Assembly (NCBI GenBank): GCA_964593925.1
Contig: CAZQKM010000001.1
Location: 62,001 to 126,000, forward strand
DNA length: 64,000 bases
Source of the DNA: Oleidesulfovibrio sp964593925
Lineage (GTDB): Bacteria; Desulfobacterota; Desulfovibrionia; Desulfovibrionales; Desulfovibrionaceae
Direction: 5' to 3'
Part shown: piece by piece, positions 17,948 to 27,297 of the stretch
How positions within the stretch are numbered: the stretch's first letter is position 1
Layout of the letters: each line of letters opens with the position of its first letter
Notes under the pieces: model-generated
The model's database searches: none
Told to the model about the DNA's origin: nothing
The model's input: the letters and a program-made list of their open reading frames with translations, nothing else
Program-made: the position numbers and the translations under genes

Positions 17948-20220
17948 GTGCGATGCACCCAAAGGATAACCCGCTCTATTGCACCATACAAAAAGACATC
18001 CCCCCCATGGCAGTTACTGGTCAGGTACCCCTCTCTCACACTACACACCATATGCATTATTCCTCCCTCGCCAATCCGTCCGGCGCCCCCAAAACGTCTA
18101 GCGCCCTACGGCAGCCGCGTCGCATACAACGCATACTTCTTTGCCTGGTGTCGCTGATACTGACGTTATGGGTGCTTGACGCGATCTTTCCCCCTAATAT
18201 GAGCCGCTACCTACAGTGCTCTGTACAAGTCGTGGATGCCCAAGGGCGCCCTGTGCACACCTTTCTCAGCCCCGATGGTATGTGGCGGCTGCAGACCATG
18301 CCCGAGGATGTGGACAAACAGTACCTTGCACTGCTGTTGTCTTATGAAGACAAGCGTTTTGGCATGCACCCTGGTGTAGACCCTCTGGCGATCCTACGCG
18401 CCTCGGCACAAGCGCTTTTCAGTGGGCACATTGTCTCCGGCGCCTCCACCCTGTCCATGCAGGCAGCGCGTCTGCTAGAGCCCCGCCCGCGTACCCTGGC
18501 AGCCAAATTTCTGGAAATGCTGCGTGCGCTCCAACTCCACTGGCATTACGGCGCTCAGGGAGTACTTTCCATCTACCTGACACTGGCGCCGTTCGGCTCC
18601 AATATCGAGGGAGTACGGGCTGCCTCGTATACATATTTTGGCAAGGAACCTTCACGGCTCACCCATGGAGAAGCTGCGTTGCTGGTGGCTCTGCCGCAGT
18701 CACCCACCCGACTGAGGCCTGACAGACATCTATTTGCTGCCCGGCAGGCACGGGACAAAGTATTGGCGCGCATGCACACCTTTGGCATGATCAACCCCAA
18801 GGAATACTACGAGGCACGCACAGAGGGTATCCCTGCCGCAAAACACCCCATGCCCATGTCAGCTCCTGTGCTGTCTTATGTATTGCGGCAAAACTATCCA
18901 TACCGCCAGCACATCACTTCCACACTACACCTGCCGCTGCAACAAGCCGCAGAAGCACTTTGCCAACGTCATGCGCAAAATCTTGAAAAAGGTGCCGCCA
19001 CAGCGGCCGTGGTCGTGCATCGTCCCACAGGCGCGCTACGGGCGTATGTCAGTGGAAAAAATGCTGACGCCTCGCGTAACTATCTAGATCTACCGCAAGC
19101 AATCCGCTCCCCAGGATCTACATTAAAGCCATTCATCTATGGCCTTGCTTTCAGTCAGCATATTCTGCATCCTGAAACACATATCAATGATGGGGCACGA
19201 CGCTTTGGGGACTTTAGGCCACGTAATTTTCGCAGACGATATCAGGGGGTAATTACTGTACGCAAAGCCCTGCAAGACTCGCTGAATGTTCCTGCCGTCA
19301 GTGTGCTGTATCGGCTGGGCGCAGATAGCTTGGTCAACACGTTACGCAATGCGGGGGCCAATATTGTCGTGGCAGGCAATGCCACACTACCTGTGGCATT
19401 GGGTGGGGCGGGCATAACGCTTCTTGACCTGACCATGCTTTATACATCGCTGCCCAACGAAGGCATTGTCCTTCCTATACACATTATCCCACAGGAACCT
19501 GCAGCAGCCAGTGCCCCCACAAACACATCGTTATCGCCAGTCCCGCAAGGTGCTCCTGCCCCCCCTAGCGGCTACCGCCTGATGAGCAAGGAGGCCGCAT
19601 GGCAGTTGCTTGATATCCTACGCGCAACCCCCCGCCCCACAGGCTATCTTGCAGCCGAGGCGCATGGCAGGCCTGTGGCACTCAAAACTGGCACGTCATA
19701 TGGCTATCGTGATGCATGGGCCGTGGGCGCATCCACAGACTGGGTCGTCGGTATTTGGGTAGGCAGGCCAGACGGACAGCCTCGTCCGGGAGCAACCGGC
19801 AGCAGCGCTGCTGTGCCATTGCTGCTTGAACTGTTTGACAGGCTCCCACCTGACGCTGCACCATGGCCGCCCCCCCCAAAGGGAGTACTCCTTGCAATAA
19901 ACAACAACGAGCTACCCACCGGCCTGCGTCACTTTGTCCCCCTTTCCAGCCCCGGGTTGCCCGCACTGGCCAGCGAACCGCCACGCATACTTCACCCCCG
20001 CGACGGCTCGGTAGTGCAATCTCTGGGCAACAAGCCCGGAGAAGGCATTGCGCTCAAGGCTGCAGGAGGCACAGCCCCCTTACGCTGGCTTGCCAACGGC
20101 GTACCGCTGCCCGAAGGCACTACGTACTGGCTACCGGATAGCCCAGGTTTTACACAGTTTACACTGTTGGACGCCGCAGGACGCAGTGATGTTGTACGAA
20201 TCCGTGTTGCCCTGCCGTAA
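17926..20220 (+). CDS. pbpC: Penicillin-binding protein 1C (bifunctional peptidoglycan synthase)
   Basis: 764 residues at its longest. One N-terminal membrane anchor (about 69-90) precedes a GT51 glycosyltransferase domain with catalytic Glu in YEDKRFGMHPGVDP (E141) and GEAALLVALPQSP. The transpeptidase domain has SPGSTLKPF (active Ser about 398) and KTGTS (about 587). The C-terminal 100 residues match the PBP1C-specific beta domain (PRILHPRDGSVV). Adjacent to A2M as in other proteobacteria, suggesting repair of the wall after protease attack (established pairing). The start is uncertain: 17926 lies in a hairpin loop, none of the early ATGs has a good ribosome-binding site, and 18052 would give a typical short cytoplasmic tail. 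Confidence 0.9.
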   Translation: MSPRDRLCAMHPKDNPLYCTIQKDIPPMAVTGQVPLSHTTHHMHYSSLANPSGAPKTSSALRQPRRIQRILLCLVSLILTLWVLDAIFPPNMSRYLQCSVQVVDAQGRPVHTFLSPDGMWRLQTMPEDVDKQYLALLLSYEDKRFGMHPGVDPLAILRASAQALFSGHIVSGASTLSMQAARLLEPRPRTLAAKFLEMLRALQLHWHYGAQGVLSIYLTLAPFGSNIEGVRAASYTYFGKEPSRLTHGEAALLVALPQSPTRLRPDRHLFAARQARDKVLARMHTFGMINPKEYYEARTEGIPAAKHPMPMSAPVLSYVLRQNYPYRQHITSTLHLPLQQAAEALCQRHAQNLEKGAATAAVVVHRPTGALRAYVSGKNADASRNYLDLPQAIRSPGSTLKPFIYGLAFSQHILHPETHINDGARRFGDFRPRNFRRRYQGVITVRKALQDSLNVPAVSVLYRLGADSLVNTLRNAGANIVVAGNATLPVALGGAGITLLDLTMLYTSLPNEGIVLPIHIIPQEPAAASAPTNTSLSPVPQGAPAPPSGYRLMSKEAAWQLLDILRATPRPTGYLAAEAHGRPVALKTGTSYGYRDAWAVGASTDWVVGIWVGRPDGQPRPGATGSSAAVPLLLELFDRLPPDAAPWPPPPKGVLLAINNNELPTGLRHFVPLSSPGLPALASEPPRILHPRDGSVVQSLGNKPGEGIALKAAGGTAPLRWLANGVPLPEGTTYWLPDSPGFTQFTLLDAAGRSDVVRIRVALP

Positions 20221-20316
20221 CTGGCACATGGCGCAGATCTTGGGCACCCCAAAAATATCCACCCATATAGTGAGTGCAACCTGTGTGCATACTTCAATGC
20301 CTTGTCGGTTGGCAGG

Positions 20317-20691
20317 CTACCCTTCCCACACTTCCACATTGTCTTCAGGTATCTGACACTCTTCAAGCACCGCACCGGCAACGCCCTCGTCTCCTTCCGG
20401 TACAATGATCACGCACCGCTCTCCCTGCTCAAGTGCATGCTTGGCAAAGACATGAATTCGTTCGGCTGTCTCGGGGCGTGCCAATGTCACTTCTGTCTCT
20501 ACAACAAAGCAATAGCGTACACCCTTGGCATTTTCACCTTGCAGATCAGGCAGCAGCCCGTCAATGGCATCCGGGGAAGACTGGCCTTCAAGTTGCCCCT
20601 TCACAGCACGAAATCCACTTTCCAGCAAGGCATCACAAGCAGTTTCAAGCAATTCCTGCCTCACAGACTCTTCATTAACCTGTTGTTTCAT
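20317..20691 (-). CDS. Hypothetical protein (124 aa)
   Basis: I do not recognise this family. The ATG at 20691 is chosen because GAGGT precedes it by seven bases; a longer frame back to 20772 has no such site. The protein is acidic, soluble and without a signal peptide. It has a helical N-terminus (VRQELLETACDALLESGF) and a beta-rich centre with YCFVVETEVTL and CVIIVPEGDEG, which might be an alpha/beta fold that handles a small ligand. It is transcribed convergently with the PBP1C gene. Confidence 0.6.
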   Translation of the reverse strand: MKQQVNEESVRQELLETACDALLESGFRAVKGQLEGQSSPDAIDGLLPDLQGENAKGVRYCFVVETEVTLARPETAERIHVFAKHALEQGERCVIIVPEGDEGVAGAVLEECQIPEDNVEVWEG

Positions 20692-20846
20692 ATCTATACC
20701 TCGACGAGTTGTTGCCGCCACACTTTCACAAAGGCACGCCATACGCAACCACGTCGGCCTGTAATCCGCCACATAGCCCCACCAAACAGTTCTCTTTCCA
20801 GATCTGCCGAAGAAGTCCCAGCAATATGGACAATCGCCAACAGGCC

Positions 20847-20875
20847 TTGATCTTTCTGAAATACTACTCTATAAA
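20847..20875 (+). promoter_or_regulatory. Sigma-70-type promoter for the amino-acid transporter
   Basis: TTGATC at 20847-20852 and TATAAA at 20870-20875, exactly 17 bases apart, about 120 bases upstream of the binding-protein gene. The leader then contains a small CCGGT/ACCGG hairpin and an AGGAGG site. Confidence 0.5.
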
Positions 20876-20997
20876 CAAAAATTATTGTATAAAAAAGCAA
20901 TATCTTAAAGTATACTCCCGGTGAAGAATACCGGAACCACCCGTTACTTTTTTCGAACAGAACCAAAAGACATGTTTCTTTTTTCAGGAGGTACGTG

Positions 20998-21738
20998 ATG
21001 AAGCGCATTCTTATGTTAGCCACCGCGCTTATGCTGCTGTTTCCCCATACCTCATGGGCAGGTATTATTGTTGCCCATGATACGAACTTTAAGCCTTTTG
21101 AATTCAAAGATAAAGATGGAAACTATACCGGATTTGACATTGAATTATGGCAGGCCATCGCAAAAGAAATCGGCGTGGAGTATTCCCTGCAGCCCAACGA
21201 CTTCAATGGTATCATTCCCGGCCTGCAGAGCAGCACCTTTGATGTAGGTATTGCCGGCATCACTATCAAGCCGGAGCGTAAGGAGGTTGTCGACTTTTCC
21301 GATCCGTATTACGATTCAGGGCTTGTCATTTTGGTACGGGCTGACAACATCAATATCCGGAACGTCAATGACCTGAAAGACAAAATCATCGCCACCAAAC
21401 TGGCCACATCCAGTGCAGATTTTGCTCTTTCCGTTGCTCCCAAAAGCAATGTCAAACTTTTTCCCAACAATGACGCCATGTTTCTTGAGCTTCTCTCCGG
21501 TGGGGCTGATGCTGTCATCTTTGACATGCCTGTGATCAAAGACTTTGCGCAAAAGGCGGGCAAAGACCAGACCAAGGTTGTAGGCCCCCTGTATCAAGGG
21601 CAGGCATACGGTATTGCCTTTCCCAAAGGTAGCGAGCTGAAGCCAAAGGTCGACGCTGCCCTAAAGAAGTTACGCGAAACAGGCGTGTATGAGGCTTTGT
21701 ACATCAAGTGGTTCGGTTATCCGCCTGCCCAAAAATAG
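20998..21738 (+). CDS. glnH: Polar amino-acid ABC transporter substrate-binding protein
   Basis: 246 residues. A cleavable signal peptide (MKRILMLATALMLLFPHTSWA) is followed by a family 3 solute-binding protein: FKPFEFKDKDGNYTGFDIEL, the MTIKPERKEVVDFS-type signature near residue 90 (here ITIKPERKEVVDFS) and YGIAFPKGSEL near 202. The ligand is probably glutamine or another polar amino acid, by similarity to GlnH; it could be wider. AGGAGG precedes two overlapping starts (GTG 20995, ATG 20998); the ATG is taken. First gene of glnHPQ. Confidence 0.9.
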   Translation: MKRILMLATALMLLFPHTSWAGIIVAHDTNFKPFEFKDKDGNYTGFDIELWQAIAKEIGVEYSLQPNDFNGIIPGLQSSTFDVGIAGITIKPERKEVVDFSDPYYDSGLVILVRADNINIRNVNDLKDKIIATKLATSSADFALSVAPKSNVKLFPNNDAMFLELLSGGADAVIFDMPVIKDFAQKAGKDQTKVVGPLYQGQAYGIAFPKGSELKPKVDAALKKLRETGVYEALYIKWFGYPPAQK

Positions 21739-21774
21739 CCTGCCTCACACCTTACGACTCATTCTTCCGGATTA

Positions 21775-21803
21775 CGGCATGGGGTAAATACTTCCCCATG
21801 CCG
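21775..21803 (+). other. Intercistronic hairpin after glnH
   Basis: CGGCATGGGG (21775-21784) pairs perfectly with CCCCATGCCG (21794-21803) around a nine-base loop, 36 bases after the glnH stop. There is no T-run of note. It is likely an mRNA-stabilising structure or leaky terminator that favours the binding protein over the permease. Confidence 0.5.
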
Positions 21804-21862
21804 CTTTCATGGTATGATTTCCACCAGCGGCACACGGCCGCAGGGGCACCACAAGGGGTTCT

Positions 21863-22540
21863 ATGGCTTTTCAATTCAAGCCCGAAGTAATGCTAGAAAC
21901 TTTGCCGTTATTGTGGGGCGGCGTTGAGCTCACAATAATTATCACCGTGCTCGGCCTTATCGTTGGCTTTGTCATCGGCACGTTGACAGGCTTGGGGCGT
22001 ATCGCCTCAAGTAGATGGTGCAACGCCCTGTCTGTTGTCTATGTTGAAATCATACGGGGCACCCCGCTCATTGTTCAGGTAATGTTTTTGTATTTCGGGC
22101 TGCCGCTGGTACTTGGCATGCGTATTCCTCCCGTCACAGCAGGAGTTATCGCCATTGCGGTGAACTCCGGTGCGTATATCGCTGAAATTGTACGCGGCGC
22201 CATCCAATCCATTGACACAGGCCAAATGGAGGCAGGCCGCTCCATTGGCCTCACACACGCGCAAACCATGTTGTACATAATCTGGCCACAAGCACTTAAG
22301 CGTATGATTCCCCCACTAGGCAACCAGTTCATCATAAGCCTCAAGGACACTTCTTTGCTGGTTGTCATTGGCGTGGGCGAGCTGACTCGCCAGGGGCAAG
22401 AAATTATTGCAGTCAATTTTCGCGCATTTGAGGTTTGGCTCACTGTGGCCATAATATATCTGTGTATGACGCTGACCCTCTCACAGGTACTGCGCATGTA
22501 TGAACGTAGGCTGAATACCCGCACCAGACGCCACTCTTAA
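21863..22540 (+). CDS. glnP: Polar amino-acid ABC transporter permease
   Basis: 225 residues, about five transmembrane helices. The HisM-type beginning (LLWGGVELTIIITVLGLIVGF), the ELIRGTPLIVQ-like motif (here EIIRGTPLIVQVMF, about residue 53) and the EAA loop (MEAGRSIGLTHAQTM) identify the family. It probably works as a homodimer, since no second permease gene is present. Confidence 0.9.
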   Translation: MAFQFKPEVMLETLPLLWGGVELTIIITVLGLIVGFVIGTLTGLGRIASSRWCNALSVVYVEIIRGTPLIVQVMFLYFGLPLVLGMRIPPVTAGVIAIAVNSGAYIAEIVRGAIQSIDTGQMEAGRSIGLTHAQTMLYIIWPQALKRMIPPLGNQFIISLKDTSLLVVIGVGELTRQGQEIIAVNFRAFEVWLTVAIIYLCMTLTLSQVLRMYERRLNTRTRRHS

Positions 22541-22553
22541 CGAGGAGACGCCC

Positions 22554-23288
22554 ATGGCGCCCATGATTGAAATAAAAAATTTGCATAAAAACTACGGCAC
22601 CATTGAAGTACTCAAGGGGATAGACCTGACAGTGCAACAAGGAGAAGTGGTAGTCATTGTTGGCCCCTCCGGTTCAGGCAAGTCCACAGCCCTGCGCTGT
22701 ATCAACCGGCTGGAAGAAATCACCTCCGGTAGCGTTGTAGTGGATGGATATGATCTATATGCACCTACCACAGATATTAATCTTGTCCGTACAGAAGCGG
22801 GTATGGTATTCCAGCAGTTCAATCTGTTCCCCCACCTCAGTGTGCTGGAAAACGTTACACTGGGCCCCATAAGAGTACGCAAAAGTCCCAAGCAGGAAGC
22901 AAATATCCTTGGAGTACAACTGTTGGAAAAGGTAGGGCTACCCGACAAGGCGCATGTCTACCCCGACCAGCTCTCGGGCGGGCAAAAACAGCGTGTAGCC
23001 ATAGCCCGTTCACTGGCCATGCAGCCTAAGGTCATCTTGTTTGACGAGCCAACCTCCGCCCTAGACCCCGAGCTAGTCAGTGAAGTGCTGGATGTTATGA
23101 AACGCCTCGCTCTTGAGGGTATGACCATGGTCATTGTCACCCATGAAATGGCATTTGCCAAAGAGGTTGCAGACAGGATCATCTTTATCGAAGGAGGCCA
23201 GATACAGGTGGAAGATACTCCAACGGCCTTTTTTAGTGAGGCTCAGCACCCCCGTCTGCGGGACTTTTTGGGAAAAGTGGCACACTAA
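22554..23288 (+). CDS. glnQ: Polar amino-acid ABC transporter ATPase
   Basis: 244 residues. Walker A GPSGSGKST, Q-loop MVFQQFNLFPHLS, signature LSGGQKQRVAIARSL and Walker B VILFDEPTSALDPE are complete, in the order and spacing of GlnQ/HisP. GAGGAG lies seven bases before the start. It ends the glnHPQ operon. Confidence 0.93.
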   Translation: MAPMIEIKNLHKNYGTIEVLKGIDLTVQQGEVVVIVGPSGSGKSTALRCINRLEEITSGSVVVDGYDLYAPTTDINLVRTEAGMVFQQFNLFPHLSVLENVTLGPIRVRKSPKQEANILGVQLLEKVGLPDKAHVYPDQLSGGQKQRVAIARSLAMQPKVILFDEPTSALDPELVSEVLDVMKRLALEGMTMVIVTHEMAFAKEVADRIIFIEGGQIQVEDTPTAFFSEAQHPRLRDFLGKVAH

Positions 23289-23483
23289 CCTTACCCGCCC
23301 CCTGACATTCCCAAAAACAATAATAGCAGAACCATGGGATATCTCTTTGACCTGCCGGCCATAAGCCCGATACTCTCTTTACTGAACTGGCCCCGCATCT
23401 GCTTGCTGCACGCCTTGGTAGCGAAGCCGGCTGGCCGGAAGCGTGCCTTTACCCGACAGCCACAGTACGCAATACAGCGTCCC

Positions 23484-23981
23484 CTAGCCTGTAGCCCTGC
23501 CTAACGCTTTGCTTCCGTAGCTTGCAGATACAGACGATAGCGCCGCCCTGAGCAAAGTTATCCAATAGAGTATCGCTTCTTGTTGTGCAGCAGGGTTGCC
23601 ATCAATTTTCAACGAAGGGCTGATAATCCGTGCCCCCAGTTCCTTTGCTCGGCCTTCAATGGCGTCTAGTGCACCGCAGAACCACCGGTATCCAGAATCG
23701 CCACACCCAAAACATGCCACTGCAGCACCCATCAGACCTATGCGATGAAAATTTGCATATAGACAAGCAAAATGTTCCTGCAGCTCAATTTCTTCTCCAC
23801 CCCATGTAGAGCAGCCAAACAAGACGGCATCATATCCATGACACAGCCCTTCTGCATTCACATCAACCACATTATACACAATGACTTCATGCCCTGATTC
23901 ACGCAATACATCGCTGATAACATAAGCCATCATTTCAGTATTTCCCGTAGTAGAACCGTAGACAATAAGCAGCCTAGACAT
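23484..23981 (-). CDS. Flavodoxin
   Basis: 165 residues. The FMN phosphate loop GSTTGNTE is at residues 9-16, followed by the isoalloxazine loops near CSTWGGEE (about 58) and CFGCGDSGYRWFCGA (about 90). A small soluble one- or two-electron carrier that often replaces ferredoxin when iron is scarce. A possible Fur box lies about 80 bases upstream of its start (24062-24076). It ends with a slightly longer tail than the classic Desulfovibrio flavodoxin. Confidence 0.9.
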   Translation of the reverse strand: MSRLLIVYGSTTGNTEMMAYVISDVLRESGHEVIVYNVVDVNAEGLCHGYDAVLFGCSTWGGEEIELQEHFACLYANFHRIGLMGAAVACFGCGDSGYRWFCGALDAIEGRAKELGARIISPSLKIDGNPAAQQEAILYWITLLRAALSSVSASYGSKALGRATG

Positions 23982-24540
23982 GCAACACCTCGCCTGCTGT
24001 TTATGCTTCCTTCATTGCTGAAGAGCTATGCAACACACGATGGCACTTTTTATCAATCATAGATATTAGCATTATCCAAAAAAATAACCGCCCATACCAC
24101 ATAGCAGGCCTTACTTCTCAACTATACTAGGCAGGCCCTCTTCCTCTCTTCTTATTTTTATCAACGTTGCCCTTGAGATATCGTGGTGTTTTTTGACAAT
24201 GTACGTAGAAGGCGCACGTTTTTTCTTGTGTAAGCGCATAAATCGTGGCAATAACGCCAGTACATATCGTAAGAGGACTAGCGGGATCATACATATCCCC
24301 CCCACAACGGCAGTAGTCTTTGTAACATGCAGCCTTTATCCAAATGCCGGGCTGTGCCAAGTCCGGTGTTTTGGCGTGGCGGGACGGTTGTATGATTACC
24401 GGGTTCTTGTCGCCTTGGGTAACATTCTCCTAATCCTTTACTCTCATTGACCATACACGCGCACAGCAAGATATCATTCTGCGTCAGCCGTGCTTACCAG
24501 CCCGTGTCTGCGAGCTGGCGCACATTTGGGGGGTGCGACA
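23982..24540. other. Long intergenic region between flavodoxin and potA
   Basis: About 560 bases. Apart from the Fur-box-like site at 24062-24076 and the GGGGGGTG ribosome-binding region before potA, I see no gene with a credible start and no clear RNA fold. Short frames on both strands lack ribosome-binding sites and family features. Confidence 0.4.
24062..24076 (-). promoter_or_regulatory. Possible Fur box upstream of the flavodoxin gene
   Basis: Read toward the flavodoxin gene the sequence is GATAATGCTAATATC, which has one perfect and one near-perfect GATAAT-type hexamer. The match to the full palindrome is weaker than at the other two sites (about 9 of 14). Confidence 0.3.
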
Positions 24541-25659
24541 ATGCCAGAACAAGAGCACATATTTGAACTGCGTGGAGTCTCCAAGTACTTTGATGGTACA
24601 TGCGCACTGGACAGTATTGACCTGTGTATCAAAAATGGAGAATTTCTGACTTTGCTCGGTCCCTCAGGATGTGGGAAAACCACCATCCTGCGATTGCTCT
24701 CCGGCTTTGAAAGCCCCTCTTCTGGGGATATCCTTCTAGGTGGACGCGTGGTAAACGAGGTGCCCCCAGAGCAGCGCCAGGTCAACACTGTCTTCCAGAA
24801 CTACGCCCTGTTTCCCCACATGACCGTGCGGGATAATGTGGGGTTTGGTCTTAAGATGCAGAAAAAAAGCAAGGAAGAAATCGTACGACGCGTTCGCGAT
24901 GCCTTGCGTATGGTGCACCTTGAGCAATTTAGCGACCGCAAGCCCTCTCGACTCTCCGGAGGCCAGCAGCAGCGAGTAGCCATTGCCCGTGCTGTGGTGA
25001 ACAACCCATATGTTTTGCTGCTAGATGAGCCCTTCAGCGCCCTCGACTTTAAGCTGCGCAAAAAAATGCAAATTGAAATCAAGCACTTGCAAAGAAAACT
25101 TGGTATTACATTTGTCTTTGTAACACATGATCAGGAAGAGGCTTTCGCCATGTCTGACCGTGTGGTGGTCATGAATGATGGCCACATAGAACAAATCGGC
25201 ACACCGCAGGAAATTTATGAAGAACCTGCCAACCTGTATGTTGCCCGCTTTGTCGGAGACATTAACATCCTGGACGGCACCATAACCGCCCCGCGAAGCA
25301 AGCTGCTGTATGACGCTGTCCTTGAGGGTAAGCCCTTTCCTGTCCAGACCAGACGACAATTTGCAGCAGGTGACCGTATCAATGTACTGTTGCGGCCTGA
25401 AGATATCCGCCTGCACATGATGAACGATCTACCTCAGGGCGAGCATTTTACTGGAACCATTGAAGAAACTGTATATAAAGGTGCCACTGTGGATATCATG
25501 GTGCGCTTGGATTCTCCTGACGGCAACGCGGGCAAAGAACTGCTGGTCGCCGAATTTTTTAATGAAGATGATGAAGATATCAACTACACCCCAGGTGAAC
25601 GAGTTGCCGTAACCTGGGTCAACGGCTGGGAGGTGGTGCTGGGAGATGAGGGCAAATAA
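24541..25659 (+). CDS. potA: Spermidine/putrescine ABC transporter ATPase
   Basis: 372 residues. Walker A GPSGCGKTT, signature RLSGGQQQRVAIARAV and Walker B VLLLDEPFSALD are present. The C-terminal TOBE domain (from about 290, with LLRPEDIRL) is the regulatory domain of PotA-type ATPases. The ATG at 24541 is chosen for the G-rich ribosome-binding site immediately upstream; a longer frame from 24490 lacks one. Its end overlaps potB by 14 bases, implying coupled translation. Confidence 0.92.
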   Translation: MPEQEHIFELRGVSKYFDGTCALDSIDLCIKNGEFLTLLGPSGCGKTTILRLLSGFESPSSGDILLGGRVVNEVPPEQRQVNTVFQNYALFPHMTVRDNVGFGLKMQKKSKEEIVRRVRDALRMVHLEQFSDRKPSRLSGGQQQRVAIARAVVNNPYVLLLDEPFSALDFKLRKKMQIEIKHLQRKLGITFVFVTHDQEEAFAMSDRVVVMNDGHIEQIGTPQEIYEEPANLYVARFVGDINILDGTITAPRSKLLYDAVLEGKPFPVQTRRQFAAGDRINVLLRPEDIRLHMMNDLPQGEHFTGTIEETVYKGATVDIMVRLDSPDGNAGKELLVAEFFNEDDEDINYTPGERVAVTWVNGWEVVLGDEGK

Positions 25660-26524
25660 AATTTTTCGCCACATCAGTATCACTACGGTGACGCTATGGC
25701 TGGGGTTATTTGCGCTAACACCGCATCTTATGTTGCTGGCGGCATCGCTTCTGACGCGTGATCTGGGGGGATTTGTTACAGCCCAACCAACACTGGATAA
25801 CTTTACCCGACTCTTTGACCCCATGTTTGTCAAGATATTCATGGAGTCTTTCAGGCTGGCAGGCACTACCACCCTGATTTGTCTGCTCATGGGCTATCCC
25901 TTTGCCTTTTTCCTGGCAACAACCCGTCCAAGCGCGCGCCCTTGGTTGCTTTTGCTCGTGGTTATCCCTTTTTGGACAAACTCGCTTATCCGTACCTATG
26001 CCATGATCATCATTCTGAAGTCCAATGGAGTACTGAGCAAACTGCTTATGACTCTAGGGCTGATTGATGCGCCCATATCGCTGATGTACAGCGAAGCTGC
26101 CGTTGTGGCCGGCTTTGCTTACACCTCCCTACCATTTATGATTCTTCCGTTGTTCGCCTCCATAGAAAAGCTGGACATGCGCTTGCTGGACGCTGCCCGG
26201 GACCTTGGAGCAAGCACCATGCAGACATTTTTTACTGTTACTCTGCCCCTTACTGCACCCGGTATCATGGCAGGCAGCATGCTGGTCTTTCTACCGGCGC
26301 TGGGTTGCTTCTACGTGCCTGAAATCCTGGGCGGTTCAAAAAGTCTCGTCATGGGCAGTTTCATCAAAAACCAATTTCTCGTGGCACGGGACTGGCCGCT
26401 GGGATCCGCGGCCAGCGTCGTCATGACCCTGATACTTGTTATCCTTATTGCACTATACTACGTAGCCAAAAAGCGTAGCGCTCTGCCGCAAGGCAGTGAT
26501 GAGCTCTATGGGGAGAGTATGTGA
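25646..26524 (+). CDS. potB: Spermidine/putrescine ABC transporter permease
   Basis: 292 residues, six transmembrane helices. The DAARDLGAS EAA loop near residue 192 is typical, and the P-FWTNSLIRTYA segment near 110 is characteristic of PotB. It starts inside potA and its stop overlaps the potC start as TGATG. Confidence 0.92.
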   Translation: MRANKIFRHISITTVTLWLGLFALTPHLMLLAASLLTRDLGGFVTAQPTLDNFTRLFDPMFVKIFMESFRLAGTTTLICLLMGYPFAFFLATTRPSARPWLLLLVVIPFWTNSLIRTYAMIIILKSNGVLSKLLMTLGLIDAPISLMYSEAAVVAGFAYTSLPFMILPLFASIEKLDMRLLDAARDLGASTMQTFFTVTLPLTAPGIMAGSMLVFLPALGCFYVPEILGGSKSLVMGSFIKNQFLVARDWPLGSAASVVMTLILVILIALYYVAKKRSALPQGSDELYGESM

Positions 26525-27297
26525 TGAAAACCATGGTGCGCCGCTCTTACCTCTGGTTGATATACGCTTTTTTATATGTGCCCATCTTGCTGGTCATTGT
26601 CTATTCGGTGAACAACGCAAAATATACAACTGACTGGAAAGGATTTACCTGGAAATGGTATGAGCTGCTCTTCAGCAATCAGCAGCTGATGCACGCTGCT
26701 GGCAACTCTCTGCTCGTTGCGGTTGCAGCCGCTACATGTGCCACAATCCTGGGTACCCTTGCCGCCCTGTGCCTCCATCGCTACCAGTTTACAGGACGCA
26801 AGATGCTACATGGACTTACCTATGTACTTACCGTGTCGCCTGATATTGTCATGGGTATCTCGTTGCTGATATTTTTCATTTTCTTTCGCATCGAGTTGGG
26901 CTTTGTTACCCTATTGGTAGCCCATATCACACTATGCCTACCCTTTGTGACTATCACTGTTCTGGGGCGTTTTGCAGAATTTGACGAAGATATCGTGGCT
27001 GCTGCCAAAGACCTTGGAGCTTCTGAAGGACAGGCTTTCAAACATATCATACTCCCACTTATCATGCCCGCAGTCATGGCTGGCTGGCTGCTTAGCTTTA
27101 CCTTGTCCATGGATGACGTGCTCATCAGCTTTTTTGTCACAGGGGCAAACTTTGACATTCTGCCTCTGCGTATCTACTCCATGGTTCGTTTAGGCGTAAA
27201 GCCTGATATAAACGCATTAAGCGCTGTACTGTTCTGCCTTACAATCATCCTAGTACTTTTGGCCCATACCTTTAGCAAAGCAAGGAGACGTTCATGA
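26524..27297 (+). CDS. potC: Spermidine/putrescine ABC transporter permease
   Basis: 257 residues, six helices. The early YVPILLVIVYSVN helix, the W-x-G-FT-x-x-WY motif (KGFTWKWYELLFSN) and the AAKDLGASEGQAF loop identify PotC. ATG 26524 overlaps the potB stop by one base (a GTG at 26521 is an alternative). It overlaps potD by four bases. Confidence 0.92.
   Translation: MKTMVRRSYLWLIYAFLYVPILLVIVYSVNNAKYTTDWKGFTWKWYELLFSNQQLMHAAGNSLLVAVAAATCATILGTLAALCLHRYQFTGRKMLHGLTYVLTVSPDIVMGISLLIFFIFFRIELGFVTLLVAHITLCLPFVTITVLGRFAEFDEDIVAAAKDLGASEGQAFKHIILPLIMPAVMAGWLLSFTLSMDDVLISFFVTGANFDILPLRIYSMVRLGVKPDINALSAVLFCLTIILVLLAHTFSKARRRS

Noticed and set aside
23334..23504. Forward frame of about 56 codons between glnQ and flavodoxin
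   Set aside because: No ribosome-binding site and it runs into the flavodoxin gene end; probably chance.
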